From NCBI GenBank assembly GCA_001770855.1, contig MESE01000094.1, positions 123,417 through 187,416 on the forward strand: DNA of 64,000 nucleotides, written 5' to 3'. Positions within the stretch are counted from its first letter, which is position 1; every line of letters begins with the position of its first letter. Of the stretch, positions 19,094 to 33,119 are shown one piece after another. The stretch is from Burkholderiales bacterium RIFCSPLOWO2_02_FULL_57_36. GTDB lineage: Bacteria; Pseudomonadota; Gammaproteobacteria; Burkholderiales; Burkholderiaceae_D. Position numbers and translations under genes: made by a program. The notes under the pieces are model-generated. The model saw only the letters and a program-made list of their open reading frames with translations. It did not search any database and was not told the DNA's origin.

Positions 19094-20221
19094 TTACAAC
19101 AGCAGGTTTTCCAGAGTGCGGCGATAAATGTTCTTCAATGGATCGATGAAGCGCAATTCGACATGCTCATCGATTTTATGGATGCTGCCGTTGGGCGGGC
19201 CGAACTCGATTACCTGAGGGCAGATTTGCGCAATAAAGCGCCCGTCCGATGTGCCGCCGGTGGTCGACAGTTCAGTATCGATGCCTGTTTCATCCTTGAT
19301 TGCTTGTGCAAGAGCGGCGCTCAAGTCACCCCTCGGCGTCAGGAAAGGCGATCCGCCAACCGTCCATTCCAGATCATATTCGAAGCCATGCCGGTCGAGA
19401 ATTGCACGCACGCCGTTTTGCAATGATTCCACCGTGCTGGCAGTCGAGAAGCGGAAGTTGAAATCGACGACCACTTCGCCCGGAATCACGTTTGACGCTC
19501 CGGTGCCGCCGTGAATATTCGACATTTGCCATGAAGTCGGCAGGTAATACTCGTTGCCGTCATCCCATTTTTTTTCCGCCAGTTCCGCCAGGGCAGGGGC
19601 GGCAAGATGGATCGGGTTTTTCGCAAGTTGCGGATAGGCGATATGGCCTTGTATGCCTTTGACGGCCAACCTGCCCGACATCGTGCCGCGGCGGCCGTTC
19701 TTGATCATGTCGCCGAGTTGATCGAACGAAGTCGGCTCTCCGACGATACAGTAATCGAGTCGCTCGCCGCGATTTTTCAGCATGTCGCATACGACGATGG
19801 TGCCGTCGGTTGCGGGACCTTCTTCATCGCTGGTAATCAGAAATCCGATCGAGCCTTTGTGGTCCCGATGAGCTGCAATGAATTCTTCGACTGCAACCAC
19901 CATGGCGGCTATCGAGGTTTTCATGTCCGCGGCACCGCGGCCATATAGTTTGCCGTCGCGCCGGGTCGGCGTGAACGGATTGGATTGCCATTGCGTCAGC
20001 GGTCCGGTCGGCACAACGTCGGTGTGGCCGGCGAAGACGAGCAAGGGTTGGGCGGTTCCTTTGCGCGCCCACAGATTGGTTACTTCGCCGGATTGCACGG
20101 TCTCGCAATGAAATCCGAGCGGGGACAACAGCTCTATCAGTCGTTGCTGGCAGCCGTTGTCATTCGGGGTGACCGACGATAGGGCAATCAGCTCTTCGGT
20201 GAGCGCAAGCGTTTTGCTCAT
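19094..20221 (-). CDS. dapE: Succinyl-diaminopimelate desuccinylase
   Basis: Zinc amidohydrolase removing succinate from N-succinyl-LL-diaminopimelate, late in the lysine and peptidoglycan pathway. 375 residues. [12 protein letters not shown] has the first metal histidine with the bridging region, [15 protein letters not shown] has the bridging aspartate, and [11 protein letters not shown] has the catalytic glutamates. [10 protein letters not shown] near the C-terminus is also typical. It starts 3 nt after the arsC-like gene and continues the order dapC-dapD-pilU-arsC-dapE, so one transcript is likely. Confidence 0.95.
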   Translation of the reverse strand: MSKTLALTEELIALSSVTPNDNGCQQRLIELLSPLGFHCETVQSGEVTNLWARKGTAQPLLVFAGHTDVVPTGPLTQWQSNPFTPTRRDGKLYGRGAADMKTSIAAMVVAVEEFIAAHRDHKGSIGFLITSDEEGPATDGTIVVCDMLKNRGERLDYCIVGEPTSFDQLGDMIKNGRRGTMSGRLAVKGIQGHIAYPQLAKNPIHLAAPALAELAEKKWDDGNEYYLPTSWQMSNIHGGTGASNVIPGEVVVDFNFRFSTASTVESLQNGVRAILDRHGFEYDLEWTVGGSPFLTPRGDLSAALAQAIKDETGIDTELSTTGGTSDGRFIAQICPQVIEFGPPNGSIHKIDEHVELRFIDPLKNIYRRTLENLLL

Positions 20222-20224
20222 AAA

Positions 20225-20578
20225 TTATTTTTTGAATATCTGTTGGTAAAGCGGATCGGAAAAGCCGACGTGAATCGATTCACCGATCGACAAGACTGGG
20301 CGCTTGATCGCCGAAGGCAATTCGAGCATCAATTCGGTCGCACTCTTTGCATCGGTAATCGCCGCTTTTCGCTGGTCTGACAGGTTGCGCCAGGTGGTGC
20401 CTTTTTTATTCAGCAGAACGTCCCAGGTTAAGTGAATCAACCAGGTTTCTATCAAGGAGCGTTCGATGCCGGCTTTCTTGAAATCGTGGAAATCGAAAGA
20501 CAGCGCATGATCATTCAGCCATGCACGCGCTTTCCTGACTTGATCGCAATTCGGTATGCCATAAAGAATGATTGCCAT
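20225..20578 (-). CDS. ArsC/Spx-like thioredoxin-fold protein (YffB family)
   Basis: 117 residues with the arsenate-reductase-like fold. GIPNCDQVRKARAWL has a single N-terminal cysteine where arsenate reductases have the catalytic one. LNKKGTTWRNL and IKRPVLSIGE match YffB/Spx-type proteins. No ars genes are nearby, and the protein sits 5 nt after pilU and 3 nt before dapE. In many proteobacteria a yffB-like gene precedes dapE, so arsenate reduction is unlikely to be its job; its true role is unknown. Confidence 0.85.
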   Translation of the reverse strand: MAIILYGIPNCDQVRKARAWLNDHALSFDFHDFKKAGIERSLIETWLIHLTWDVLLNKKGTTWRNLSDQRKAAITDAKSATELMLELPSAIKRPVLSIGESIHVGFSDPLYQQIFKK

Positions 20579-20583
20579 ACCCG

Positions 20584-21720
20584 CTATACGTTCAATGTGA
20601 ATTCGGTGAACGTCGCCCCTTCTTCTTTTGCCGGTTCCGCCTGTTCCGGTTCATCCTTTTTACCCTGATCGTTGTTCAGCAGCCAATAAAGATTGGTTGC
20701 CGAATCGGCGTTGGCCAATGCCTCTTCCTGCGTCACCATGCCTTCCTTCATCAACAGCAGCAAGGCTTGTTCGAAGGTTTGCGAACCTGGAGAAAGGCTC
20801 TTTTCCATCGCTTCCTTGATTTGGCCGATTTCACCTTGTTCAATCAGTTCCGCTACATAGCGCGTGTTCAGCATGACTTCCACCGCCGCTCTGCGGCCGC
20901 CGTCGACGGAACGCACCAGGCGTTGCGATACGATGGCCTTGAGCGTGGTCGCGAGGTCGGGCAGCAGCGATTGGCGCGTCTCGATCGGGAAAAAATTGAT
21001 GATGCGCGTCATCGCCTGATAGCTGTTATTCGCATGCAGCGTCGCGACCACCAGGTGACCGGACTGCGCATAGGCAATCGCGGCGCCCATCGTGTCCTTG
21101 TCGCGAATTTCGCCGATCAGGATAACGTCGGGTGCCTGGCGCAGTGCGTTTTTCAATGCAATCACCAGGCTGGCCGCATCGCTGCCGATTTCACGCTGGT
21201 TGACGACCGATTTCTTGTTTTTGAACAGGAATTCGATCGGGTCTTCAAGCGTCAGGATATGTCCGGCCTTCACCGTATTCCGATGGTCGAGCATGGAGGC
21301 GATGGTGGTCGATTTGCCGGAACCGGTTGCACCGACGATCAGCAGCAGCCCGCGCTTTTCCATGATGAGTTCCGACAGAATCGGCGGTACACGCAGATGT
21401 TCAAGCGGCGGTATCTCGCCTGGAATGTAGCGCAATACCGCCGAGGTGCTTCCGCGCTGGGTAAACGCGGACAGGCGGAAGCTGCCGATGCCGGCGATTG
21501 GAATACCGATATTCAGTTCGTTGTTCCGCTCAAGTTCTTTCAGGCGCGCTTCCGACACCACTTCACCCAGCAGGGTCATGATCGCGTTCTGATCCATCTT
21601 CTGCTGATTGATCGGAATCATGTTGCCGTTGATTTTTAGCTGAATGGGAGAATTCACTGCGAGGAACATGTCCGACGCAGCCTTATCCTTCATCAGCTGA
21701 AACAAGCGATCCATCGCCAT
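20584..21720 (-). CDS. Type IV pilus retraction ATPase, PilU-like
   Basis: Hexameric secretion-type ATPase of the PilT/PilU family, 378 residues. It has the N-terminal PAS-like domain (about 1-95), Walker A GATGSGKST at 130-138, the Asp box LTLEDPIEFL, Walker B DVILIGEIRD, and a His box around VVATLHANN. The C-terminal tail is acidic and long, as in PilU. AGGAG lies 7 nt before the ATG. No pilus genes are nearby; it is embedded between dapD and the arsC-like gene. PilT itself is the main alternative. Confidence 0.88.
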   Translation of the reverse strand: MAMDRLFQLMKDKAASDMFLAVNSPIQLKINGNMIPINQQKMDQNAIMTLLGEVVSEARLKELERNNELNIGIPIAGIGSFRLSAFTQRGSTSAVLRYIPGEIPPLEHLRVPPILSELIMEKRGLLLIVGATGSGKSTTIASMLDHRNTVKAGHILTLEDPIEFLFKNKKSVVNQREIGSDAASLVIALKNALRQAPDVILIGEIRDKDTMGAAIAYAQSGHLVVATLHANNSYQAMTRIINFFPIETRQSLLPDLATTLKAIVSQRLVRSVDGGRRAAVEVMLNTRYVAELIEQGEIGQIKEAMEKSLSPGSQTFEQALLLLMKEGMVTQEEALANADSATNLYWLLNNDQGKKDEPEQAEPAKEEGATFTEFTLNV

Positions 21721-21772
21721 GGCCGGCTCCTAATTCAAATCAACAAACGCTGGAGAAATGCATATTCAACGA

Positions 21773-22600
<828 letters not shown>

Positions 22601-22628
22601 CTTGTTTGATCGTTTTAAAGTTAAATAA

Positions 22629-23837
22629 TCAGGTATTCGATAGGTTCTTGGTAAAGTCGATAATACGGCGTGCCGCTTCAAGGCATTCATCGACTTCGGC
22701 CACCAGCGCCATGCGAATACGATTCTGACCCGGGTTGCCGCCGTGTGCGACGCGTGCTAGATAGCTTCCAGGCAATACTGTCACATTATATTCGGCATAT
22801 AGCCGCTTGGCGTATTCGATATCCGAGATCGGAACGGTTTTGTCTACTCTGGCCCACAGATAAAAGCCGGCGTCAGGTAGTGCCACATCCAGCACTTCTT
22901 GCAGCATCGGGGTAATTCTGGCGAATTTCGCAATATATTTGTCGCGATTTTCCTGAACGTGCGTTTCATCGTTCCAGGCGGCGATGGATGCGGCCTGAAC
23001 AGAAGGATTCATTGCGCTGCCGTGATAAGTCCGGTAGAGCGTGAACTTTTTTAGGATTTCCGCATCGCCTGCGACAAAGCCGGAGCGCATGCCGGGAACG
23101 TTGGATCGCTTGGACAAACTCGAAAATGTAATCAGTCGCGGATACCCGCTACGGCCCAGCTTGTGTGCCGCTTCCATTGCGCCCAGCGGCGCTTCCTGCT
23201 TGAAGTAGATCTCCGAGTAGCACTCGTCGGCCGCGATGACGAACCCATACCGGTCCGACAATTCGAACAGTTCTTGCCAGTCCGACAGTGACAGCACTGC
23301 ACCTGTCGGGTTACCGGGTGAGCAAAGGTAGAGCAATTGCACGCGTGCCCAGACATCGGCGGGAACGCTGCTGTAATCGGGCGCGAAATTGCGCAACGGA
23401 TCGGAATTCACGAAATACGGCTGCGCGCCCGCCAGATACGCGGCGCCTTCATAAATCTGATAAAACGGATTTGGGCAAAGGACCAACGCATTCCGTGATG
23501 GATCGATTACCGTTTGCGCCAATGCAAACAGCGCTTCGCGCGAACCATTCACCGGCAATACCTGCGTTGCCGCGTCGAGTATGGGCAGGCTGTAGCGCCG
23601 TTCGAGCCATCTCGCTATCGCGGCGCGCAATGCGTCGGAACCCGTAGTTGTCGGATAACTCGCCAAACCGGCAAGATTGTCGGCCAAAGCCTGTTGAATG
23701 AAAGGCGGAGTGGGATGTTTTGGTTCGCCGATGCCCAGACTGATCGGTTGATACTGTGGATTCGGTGCGATGCCGGCAAAAAGTTGCCGCAGTTTTTCAA
23801 AGGGATAGGGCTGAAGCTGGTCGAGAAGTGGATTCAC
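22629..23837 (-). CDS. dapC: Succinyldiaminopimelate aminotransferase
   Basis: PLP aminotransferase forming N-succinyl-LL-DAP from the keto acid with glutamate. 402 residues starting at a GTG (23837). Motifs include [39 protein letters not shown] and [18 protein letters not shown], which contains the PLP lysine. It is the first gene of the minus-strand dap cluster. ATTATA at 23888-23893 reads TATAAT on the minus strand, a possible -10 box with no good -35. It is divergent from smc. Confidence 0.92.
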   Translation of the reverse strand: MNPLLDQLQPYPFEKLRQLFAGIAPNPQYQPISLGIGEPKHPTPPFIQQALADNLAGLASYPTTTGSDALRAAIARWLERRYSLPILDAATQVLPVNGSREALFALAQTVIDPSRNALVLCPNPFYQIYEGAAYLAGAQPYFVNSDPLRNFAPDYSSVPADVWARVQLLYLCSPGNPTGAVLSLSDWQELFELSDRYGFVIAADECYSEIYFKQEAPLGAMEAAHKLGRSGYPRLITFSSLSKRSNVPGMRSGFVAGDAEILKKFTLYRTYHGSAMNPSVQAASIAAWNDETHVQENRDKYIAKFARITPMLQEVLDVALPDAGFYLWARVDKTVPISDIEYAKRLYAEYNVTVLPGSYLARVAHGGNPGQNRIRMALVAEVDECLEAARRIIDFTKNLSNT

Positions 23838-24059
23838 GGTGGCAGGAGGCGGAAGAGTCGAAAACAGGATGGGTAAAAAGTGCCGCCATTATACCGGGTG
23901 AACAGGGCGCAGGTTATGCAATTGCCGAGTGGAAAATGATGGGCGATTGGATGAAAATGATATGATTGCCGCTTTCATGTGCCAGTAGTCCGGTGCTCCT
24001 GTCGGAGCGATGCGGGTGCGATACACTCTCCCTCTTGTTCAGCCAAACCAGTCGATAAC

Positions 24060-27000
24060 GTGCGTCTAACTTCAATTAAATTGTCGGGGTTCAAGTCTTT
24101 TGTCGACCCCACGAATTTCCAGGTCCCCGGCCAACTGGTCGGTGTAGTCGGTCCCAACGGCTGCGGCAAGTCGAACATCATTGATGCGGTGCGCTGGGTT
24201 CTGGGTGAGTCCAAGGCTTCCGAATTGCGCGGCGAGTCGATGCAGGACGTGATCTTCAACGGCACGACCACGCGCAAACCGGCCGGCCGCTCGTCGGTTG
24301 AGCTGGTGTTCGACAATGGCGACGGCAAAGCGGCCGGCCAGTGGAGCCAGTACGCGGAAATCGCGGTAAAGCGCACCTTGACGCGTGACGGTACATCCAC
24401 TTATTACATCAACAACCAGGCGGTGCGCCGCCGCGACATTCAGGATATTTTCCTCGGCACCGGCCTGGGGCCGCGTGCTTACGCGATCATCGGGCAGGGC
24501 ATGATTTCGCGGATCATCGAAGCGCGCCCCGAAGAGCTGCGCATTTTTCTTGAGGAAGCCGCCGGGGTTTCCAAATACAAGGAACGGCGCAGGGAAACGG
24601 AAAATCGGCTGCAGGACACGCGCGAAAATTTGTTGCGTGTCGACGATATTTTGCGCGAGCTGAATGCCAATCTGGAAAAATTGCAAAGCCAGGCCGCAGT
24701 CGCACAGAAATTTCATGAACTGCAAGCCGATCAGGAAGAAAAGCAAAAGCTGTTATGGCTGTTGCGCAAGAACGAAGCCAAGAACGAACAGGAAAAACAT
24801 TTCCGCGACATTGAAAAAGGGCAGACCGATCTGGAAGAGCAGACCGCCAAGCTGCGTCATGTCGAAACCGAACTCGAGCATATGCGCCAAGCGCATTACG
24901 CCGCCGGTGACCGGATGCATCAGGCGCAAGGCCATCTGTACCAGACCAACTCGGAAATCGGCAGCCTGGAAGCGCAAATCAAGTTCGTTATCGAATCGCG
25001 CAGCCGGCTGCAGTCCCAACTCAACTCGTTGACGGCGCAACGCGATCAATGGCAACGTCAGGGCACGCAATACCAGGACGACCTGACCGAAGCGGAACTG
25101 CAACTGGAAGAGCACGCGGCGCGAGTCGAGCAGTCGCACCAGACGGCGCAGCAACAGAACGATCGGCTGCCGGCGCTGGAGCAGGCATGGCGCGAGGCGC
25201 AGCTCAAGACCACCGAGTCGCGCGGCAAGATCATGCAGGCACAGCAGCAGATCGAACTGGAATCTGCCCATCAGCGCAATGCATCGAACATTCTCGGTAA
25301 CTTGGCTGTGCGGCGCGAGCGTCTGTCGCAGGAGAAGAATGGCCTGGCCATGCCGGACACAGTGCATCTTTCCAACATGAAAATGCAGCTGGAGGAAAAG
25401 CAGGCGGTACTGGAAGAAGAAAAGCGCTTGCTTGAAGAGGCGCAAGAGCAGCAACCGATACTGGAACAGGAGCGCCGCACGGCCCAGCAGCAGGTCAATA
25501 CGGAAACCGCCAACAATGCCCAGCTTGAAGCGCGCCTGAATGCATTGAAACAATTGCAGGAAAGCGTGCAGTCGCAAGGCAAGGTGCAGCCGTGGCTCAA
25601 GAAGCATGAGCTTGGAGAGCTGCCGCGCCTGTGGCAGAAATTGCATATCGAACAAGGCTGGGAAACCGCGCTCGAGTCGGTGCTGCGCGAGCGGACTTCG
25701 GCACTCGAAATGTCGAATCTCGATTGGGCCAAGGCATTTTTCAACGACGCGCCGCCGGCCAAGCTGGCGCTGTTCACGCCGAATGCGAGCGCCGCGGCGT
25801 CGGCTAATACCGATGCTCCGGCCGGTTTGAAACCGTTCGTTAACTTGCTGCAACTCAACGATCCCGGCATGCGTGCGCTGATGCAGGATTGGCTGCATGA
25901 CGTGTTCATCGCGGAAGACGCGGCGGGCGCTTTTGTCGATCGGGTAAAGCTGCCGGCCGGCGCCTGTTTCGTGACCCGGCAAGGCCATGTGGTCGGCAGG
26001 TCGAGCGTCCGCTTCTATGCCTCCGATTCCGAGCAGGACGGCATGCTGGCGCGTCAGCAGGAAATTGAAAACATCACCAAGCAGCTGCGCGCGCAGCAAA
26101 TGCTGGCCGACGAAGCAAGATCGCGCTCGGTACGTGCCGAAGCCGCGTTGTCGCACGCAACCCAGCGTCTGCAGGAAATCCGCCAGCGCGTCAATACCTT
26201 GACCCAGACCGCGCACGGACTGCAGATCGATGTGATGAAGATGTCCGAGGTGCAGGAACGCTTCAATCAACGCAGTTCGCAAATTGTTGCGGACTTGGCC
26301 GAGATATCCGCCCAAGAGGCCGAACAGCAGCAGGTCAAGGCCGAATCGGAAGCAAAATTCGAGCAGCTCGATGTTGAGTTGGCCGAGATGCAGGAAAAGC
26401 ATGAAGAAGGCCAGACCGGCTATCTGGCGGCGGAGCAACAGCTCAATGATGCGCGTCAGCGGGTACGCGAATTGGAGCGCGCCGCGCAGGAAGCCGAGTT
26501 TGCGGAGAAATCCCATCGCAACAAGATCGATGAGTTGAAGCGCAGCATCGCCACGGCGCTGGAGCAGGCCGCGCAACTGTTTGCCAACATGCAGCAAGGA
26601 CATCTGGAGCTGGAAAGCCTGGACGATCAGGCGGCGCAAGCCGGCCTGCAGTCGCTTTTGGAAAAGCGCAGCGACCAGGAGCGCGCGTTGGCCGACTCAC
26701 GTCACGAACTCGACCAGATCACGCAAAAGCTGCGTCATCTGGAAGAAGGCCGCATGCAGGCCGAGCGCGCCTTGCAGCCGCAGCGCGACCGGATCATGGA
26801 GTTGCAACTGAAAGAGCAGGCCGCACGCCTGAACCAGGAACAGTATGCTCAGCAGCTGGCCGAAGCGCAGGCGGACGAAGCGGCGCTGATGGAGAAATTG
26901 ACCGGCGATCTCAAGCCGTCTTATCTGCAAGGCGAAGTAACGCGTTTGACCAATGCGATCGCCGCACTCGGCGCGGTCAACCTGGCCGCGCTGGATGAAT

Positions 27001-27593
27001 TGGCGCAAGCGTCGGAGCGGAAAAATTTCCTGGATGCGCAAAATGCCGACCTGACCGAAGCGATCAATACCTTGCAGGATGCGATTCACAAGATCGACAA
27101 GGAAACGCGCGACCTGCTGCAGGATACCTTCGACAAGGTGAACCACCATTTCGGCGAATTGTTCCCGATCCTGTTCGGCGGCGGCAATGCAAAACTGATC
27201 ATGACCGGCGAGGAAATTCTCGATTCCGGCGTGCAGGTGATGGCGCAGCCGCCGGGCAAGAAAAACGCGACGATTCACCTGTTGTCCGGCGGTGAGAAGG
27301 CATTGACCGCTACCGCGCTGGTATTTTCGATGTTCCAGCTTAATCCGGCTCCGTTCTGCCTGCTCGACGAGGTCGATGCGCCGCTGGATGACGCCAACAC
27401 CGAGCGCTTCTGCAACATGGTCAAGCGCATGTCATCGCATACCCAGTTCCTGTTCATCTCGCATAACAAGATTGCAATGGAGATGGCGCAGCAATTGATC
27501 GGTGTGACGATGCAGGAGCAGGGTGTTTCACGGATTGTCGCGGTGGACATGGAGTCCGCCGCACATTTTGCAGCAGAAGCGCAGGCGGCATGA
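24060..27593 (+). CDS. smc: Chromosome segregation protein SMC
   Basis: Chromosome-organising ATPase that works with ScpA and ScpB. From the GTG at 24060 (VRLTSIKLSGFKSF) it is 1,177 residues, the usual SMC size; the frame is open further to 23979 without support. Walker A GPNGCGKSN is at 31-39. Two long coiled coils, rich in Gln, Glu and Ala, flank a hinge near residues 510-660. The C-terminal head has LSGGEKALTATAL and FCLLDEVDAPLDDAN. It is divergent from dapC and convergent with the small gene at 27601. No scpA or scpB is present. Confidence 0.95.
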   Translation: MRLTSIKLSGFKSFVDPTNFQVPGQLVGVVGPNGCGKSNIIDAVRWVLGESKASELRGESMQDVIFNGTTTRKPAGRSSVELVFDNGDGKAAGQWSQYAEIAVKRTLTRDGTSTYYINNQAVRRRDIQDIFLGTGLGPRAYAIIGQGMISRIIEARPEELRIFLEEAAGVSKYKERRRETENRLQDTRENLLRVDDILRELNANLEKLQSQAAVAQKFHELQADQEEKQKLLWLLRKNEAKNEQEKHFRDIEKGQTDLEEQTAKLRHVETELEHMRQAHYAAGDRMHQAQGHLYQTNSEIGSLEAQIKFVIESRSRLQSQLNSLTAQRDQWQRQGTQYQDDLTEAELQLEEHAARVEQSHQTAQQQNDRLPALEQAWREAQLKTTESRGKIMQAQQQIELESAHQRNASNILGNLAVRRERLSQEKNGLAMPDTVHLSNMKMQLEEKQAVLEEEKRLLEEAQEQQPILEQERRTAQQQVNTETANNAQLEARLNALKQLQESVQSQGKVQPWLKKHELGELPRLWQKLHIEQGWETALESVLRERTSALEMSNLDWAKAFFNDAPPAKLALFTPNASAAASANTDAPAGLKPFVNLLQLNDPGMRALMQDWLHDVFIAEDAAGAFVDRVKLPAGACFVTRQGHVVGRSSVRFYASDSEQDGMLARQQEIENITKQLRAQQMLADEARSRSVRAEAALSHATQRLQEIRQRVNTLTQTAHGLQIDVMKMSEVQERFNQRSSQIVADLAEISAQEAEQQQVKAESEAKFEQLDVELAEMQEKHEEGQTGYLAAEQQLNDARQRVRELERAAQEAEFAEKSHRNKIDELKRSIATALEQAAQLFANMQQGHLELESLDDQAAQAGLQSLLEKRSDQERALADSRHELDQITQKLRHLEEGRMQAERALQPQRDRIMELQLKEQAARLNQEQYAQQLAEAQADEAALMEKLTGDLKPSYLQGEVTRLTNAIAALGAVNLAALDELAQASERKNFLDAQNADLTEAINTLQDAIHKIDKETRDLLQDTFDKVNHHFGELFPILFGGGNAKLIMTGEEILDSGVQVMAQPPGKKNATIHLLSGGEKALTATALVFSMFQLNPAPFCLLDEVDAPLDDANTERFCNMVKRMSSHTQFLFISHNKIAMEMAQQLIGVTMQEQGVSRIVAVDMESAAHFAAEAQAA

Positions 27594-27600
27594 CGAGAAT

Positions 27601-27810
27601 TTAAAGCTGGGCAGAGCGCGCTATTGCCGCCTGCTTCTGGTAGTACGCCATGTTCATATGTGCTTCGCGAGCACGGGCCTGTTCTACATCGGCGCACAGA
27701 AGATAGTGGCGTTCGGCTCTTTGCAGCCACCAGCGGCGAACGACGCGTACCACGGGATTGACCGACAGCATGGTAAGTTCTTGTAACTTATATTCTTTAG
27801 CATTGGACAT
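27601..27810 (-). CDS. Small basic protein, unknown function
   Basis: 69 residues from the ATG at 27810, preceded by AAGGTGCC as a plausible ribosome-binding site; the frame upstream to 27888 is not supported. The protein is basic and Arg-rich (VVRVVRRWWLQRAERHY), with a helical C-terminal half (ADVEQARAREAHMNMAYYQKQAA). No membrane segment or known domain. It ends 7 nt from the smc stop on the opposite strand. It looks like a genuine lineage-specific gene rather than a shadow because it has its own start signals and lies outside smc. Confidence 0.55.
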   Translation of the reverse strand: MSNAKEYKLQELTMLSVNPVVRVVRRWWLQRAERHYLLCADVEQARAREAHMNMAYYQKQAAIARSAQL

Positions 27811-28411
27811 AAGGCACCTTGAATTCTGAATACCCGAATCGAGATGGAAAAGCCGGCTGCCTGATTTGGATGGCGGAGTTCCGATCAACTTGAGCGGTCC
27901 CGCAACCTTGAGTCGGATTTGAGCTTGATCTCTGCTTCAGGAAAGTTATAAGTGAGCAAGATTGGTTAATTCAAAATCGGCACTTTATAAATACTCCCTT
28001 TCAACTGATGCATCTTTAAGAAACGATGCTACTGTTGCTTGATTGCTATCATATGATTGCCAGAAAGGCTTACATTGATTATGGTCAACGGGACGTTTTT
28101 TTTGCGCCGTAGTACCTCGTTGCAACTAGAAATCGCGGTTCGTTAAAGATCGAGCGATTGATATATTTTTTAATTGTTGAACTGCATCGGCTTGACAAGT
28201 TTGCGAGGTAACACTTACTCTAATTTGGAAAGTATGCTGTCTTCAAGACCTACTTCCCGGCGGTATCGGAAATAGACAAATAACGGAATTAAACCCTCGG
28301 GATTTTTTTAATGGCGCTCCCTATTTCACAATTGATGAACTCGATTTTTTTCCGTTTGCATCGGGTTCGATCGGTATCCATTTACCATCCCTTTTCCAAG
28401 GCATTCGCAGC
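27811..28411 (+). other. Long AT-rich intergenic region upstream of zipA
   Basis: About 600 bp, markedly more AT-rich than its flanks, with no convincing gene. It holds a candidate zipA promoter (listed separately) and a 34-codon ORF, 28311-28415, whose TGA overlaps the zipA ATG. Confidence 0.6.
28192..28221 (+). promoter_or_regulatory. Candidate zipA-ligA-galU-def promoter
   Basis: A consensus TTGACA at 28192-28197 and TACTCT at 28216-28221, 18 bp apart. Transcription would begin near 28228, leaving a leader of about 180 nt before zipA. Confidence 0.45.
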
Positions 28412-29515
28412 ATGACCGAGTTACAAGCCAGCCTGATTGCAATCGGCGGTGCAATCGTCGCCGGAGTCATTTCCTATAATAAATGGCAGGAATATAAGGC
28501 GAGAAAAAGCGTCGAACGCGCATTTTCTTCCGCACATGACGATGTTCTCATGAAGAATTCGCACGCCGCTGCGGCCAATGACCGGCGAGTCGAGCCGGTT
28601 CTGGTCGATGGATTCGATGATGCCGTCATCGATACGCTGATCCCTGAAATTTTGTCTGACAGCGCGTCTGAATCGAACGCGGATTCATCCGGAAATTCTT
28701 CGGCCGCATCGGAAAAAGAAATAGAATTGCCGATCGATGAATTGATTGATTGCGCGATACCGCTCGGACTGGAGAATCCGGTGCGCGGCGAAAAGATTCT
28801 TCCGGTCCTGCAGACGTTAAGGCACGTCGGAAGCAAGCCTGTACGGTTCGTCGGACAAAGAGACGATGGTAATTGGGAAGCCATTGCTTATGGCGGCGCT
28901 TACTCGGCCCTGTACGCGGGAGTGCAACTTGCGAATCGCGGTAGCGCTTTGAATGAACTGGAATATTCCGAACTGGTAATGCGGCTGCGGCAGGTCACCG
29001 ATCAACTTGGTGCGGAGCCGGATGTGCCGGATATGAGCGATGTCATGGACTCGGCACGGGGCCTGCATCAATTTGTCACCGAATACGATGCCCAGCTTAG
29101 CGTGAATGTTTTATCGAACGGCGCTCCATGGGCGATCAATACTTTGCTGGCGGCACTTGAACGGCAGGGTTTTGACTTGAGGCCGGATGGCCGGCTGGTG
29201 ATGCCCGATGGCGATGGCGGCGCATTGTTTTCGCTATCGACTAACGTGACATTGGCGGCAGAAACCACTTCGCGCCTGACGCTGTTGCTGGACGTGCCGC
29301 GTGTTCTGCCATTGCGCAATGGATTCGGCGCCATGGTTGCCTGTGCAAAGTCACTGGCCGCACGTCTTGGCGGAACCGTGGTCGATGATGCAAACCAGCC
29401 GTTGACCCAGCCGGCGCTGGAAGAAATTATGGCACAGGTCAATACGTTTTATGCCGACATGGAAGCCGCAGAAATTCCCGCCGGATCGAATCGTGCATTG
29501 CGTTTGTTCAGCTGA
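28412..29515 (+). CDS. zipA: Cell division protein ZipA-like
   Basis: Inner-membrane anchor for FtsZ. 367 residues: an N-terminal membrane segment (about 4-22, SLIAIGGAIVAGVISY), a basic patch, an acidic Ser/Glu-rich linker to about residue 110, and a C-terminal ZipA FtsZ-binding domain (about 230-360) ending in VNTFYADMEAAEIPAGSNRALRLFS. Its place between smc and ligA is the arrangement known from other betaproteobacteria. Overall conservation of ZipA is low, so topology, C-terminal domain and context carry the call. Confidence 0.85.
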   Translation: MTELQASLIAIGGAIVAGVISYNKWQEYKARKSVERAFSSAHDDVLMKNSHAAAANDRRVEPVLVDGFDDAVIDTLIPEILSDSASESNADSSGNSSAASEKEIELPIDELIDCAIPLGLENPVRGEKILPVLQTLRHVGSKPVRFVGQRDDGNWEAIAYGGAYSALYAGVQLANRGSALNELEYSELVMRLRQVTDQLGAEPDVPDMSDVMDSARGLHQFVTEYDAQLSVNVLSNGAPWAINTLLAALERQGFDLRPDGRLVMPDGDGGALFSLSTNVTLAAETTSRLTLLLDVPRVLPLRNGFGAMVACAKSLAARLGGTVVDDANQPLTQPALEEIMAQVNTFYADMEAAEIPAGSNRALRLFS

Positions 29516-29536
29516 TGAGCGTGCGGTAATGGATGA

Positions 29537-32582
<3,046 letters not shown>

Positions 32583-32586
<4 letters not shown>

Positions 32587-33119
32587 GCGTACGAGAAATA
32601 CTGAAAATGGGTGATCCGCGCCTGTTGCGGCAAGCCGAGCCGGTTACCCGGTTTGGAACCCGCGATTTGCAGGCCCTGATTGAAGACATGTTCGACACGA
32701 TGCATGCGGCAAGCGGGGCGGGGCTGGCTGCACCGCAGATCGGTGTAAATCTACAATTGGTCATTTTCGGTTTCAAGGCGAACACCCGTTATCCGGATGC
32801 GCCGCCGGTGCCGGAAACTGTATTGATCAATCCGGTGCTGACACCGCTTTCGGACGAGACGAGCGACGATTGGGAGGGATGTCTATCGGTTCCCGGCCTG
32901 CGCGGTATGGTGCCGCGCTGGACCGCGCTGCATTATGAGGGTGCCGATCAGCACGGCAACCCGATCAGCCGCGACGTAGATGGTTTCCATGCGCGCGTGG
33001 TACAACACGAATGTGATCATCTGGCGGGCATTCTGTACCCGATGCGGATCAAGGATTTCTCGAAATTCGGCTATACGGCTATCCTGTTTCCCGAGCTGGA
33101 TGCAAACAGCGACGATTGA
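32583..33119 (+). CDS. def: Peptide deformylase
   Basis: Iron or zinc hydrolase removing the N-formyl group from new proteins. 178 residues. All three motifs are present: [18 protein letters not shown] (the Cys ligand) and QHECDHLAG (both His ligands and the catalytic Glu). The start overlaps the galU stop as ATGA. It is not next to fmt, the partner often found elsewhere, so it may be one of two deformylases in the genome. The last gene of the zipA-def unit. Confidence 0.95.

Noticed and set aside
20225..20578. Arsenate reductase for an arsenic-resistance operon
   Set aside because: The protein is of the YffB/Spx-like branch, no ars genes are adjacent, and the location next to dapE is the usual place for yffB-like genes.
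20572..21639. 355-codon plus-strand ORF opposite the pilU-like gene
   Set aside because: Antisense shadow; the minus strand encodes all PilT/PilU motifs.
24753..26639. 628-codon minus-strand ORF opposite smc
   Set aside because: It is a shadow of the SMC coiled coil: Leu/Phe/Arg-rich composition arises from the antisense of Glu/Gln/Ala codons, and smc is intact.
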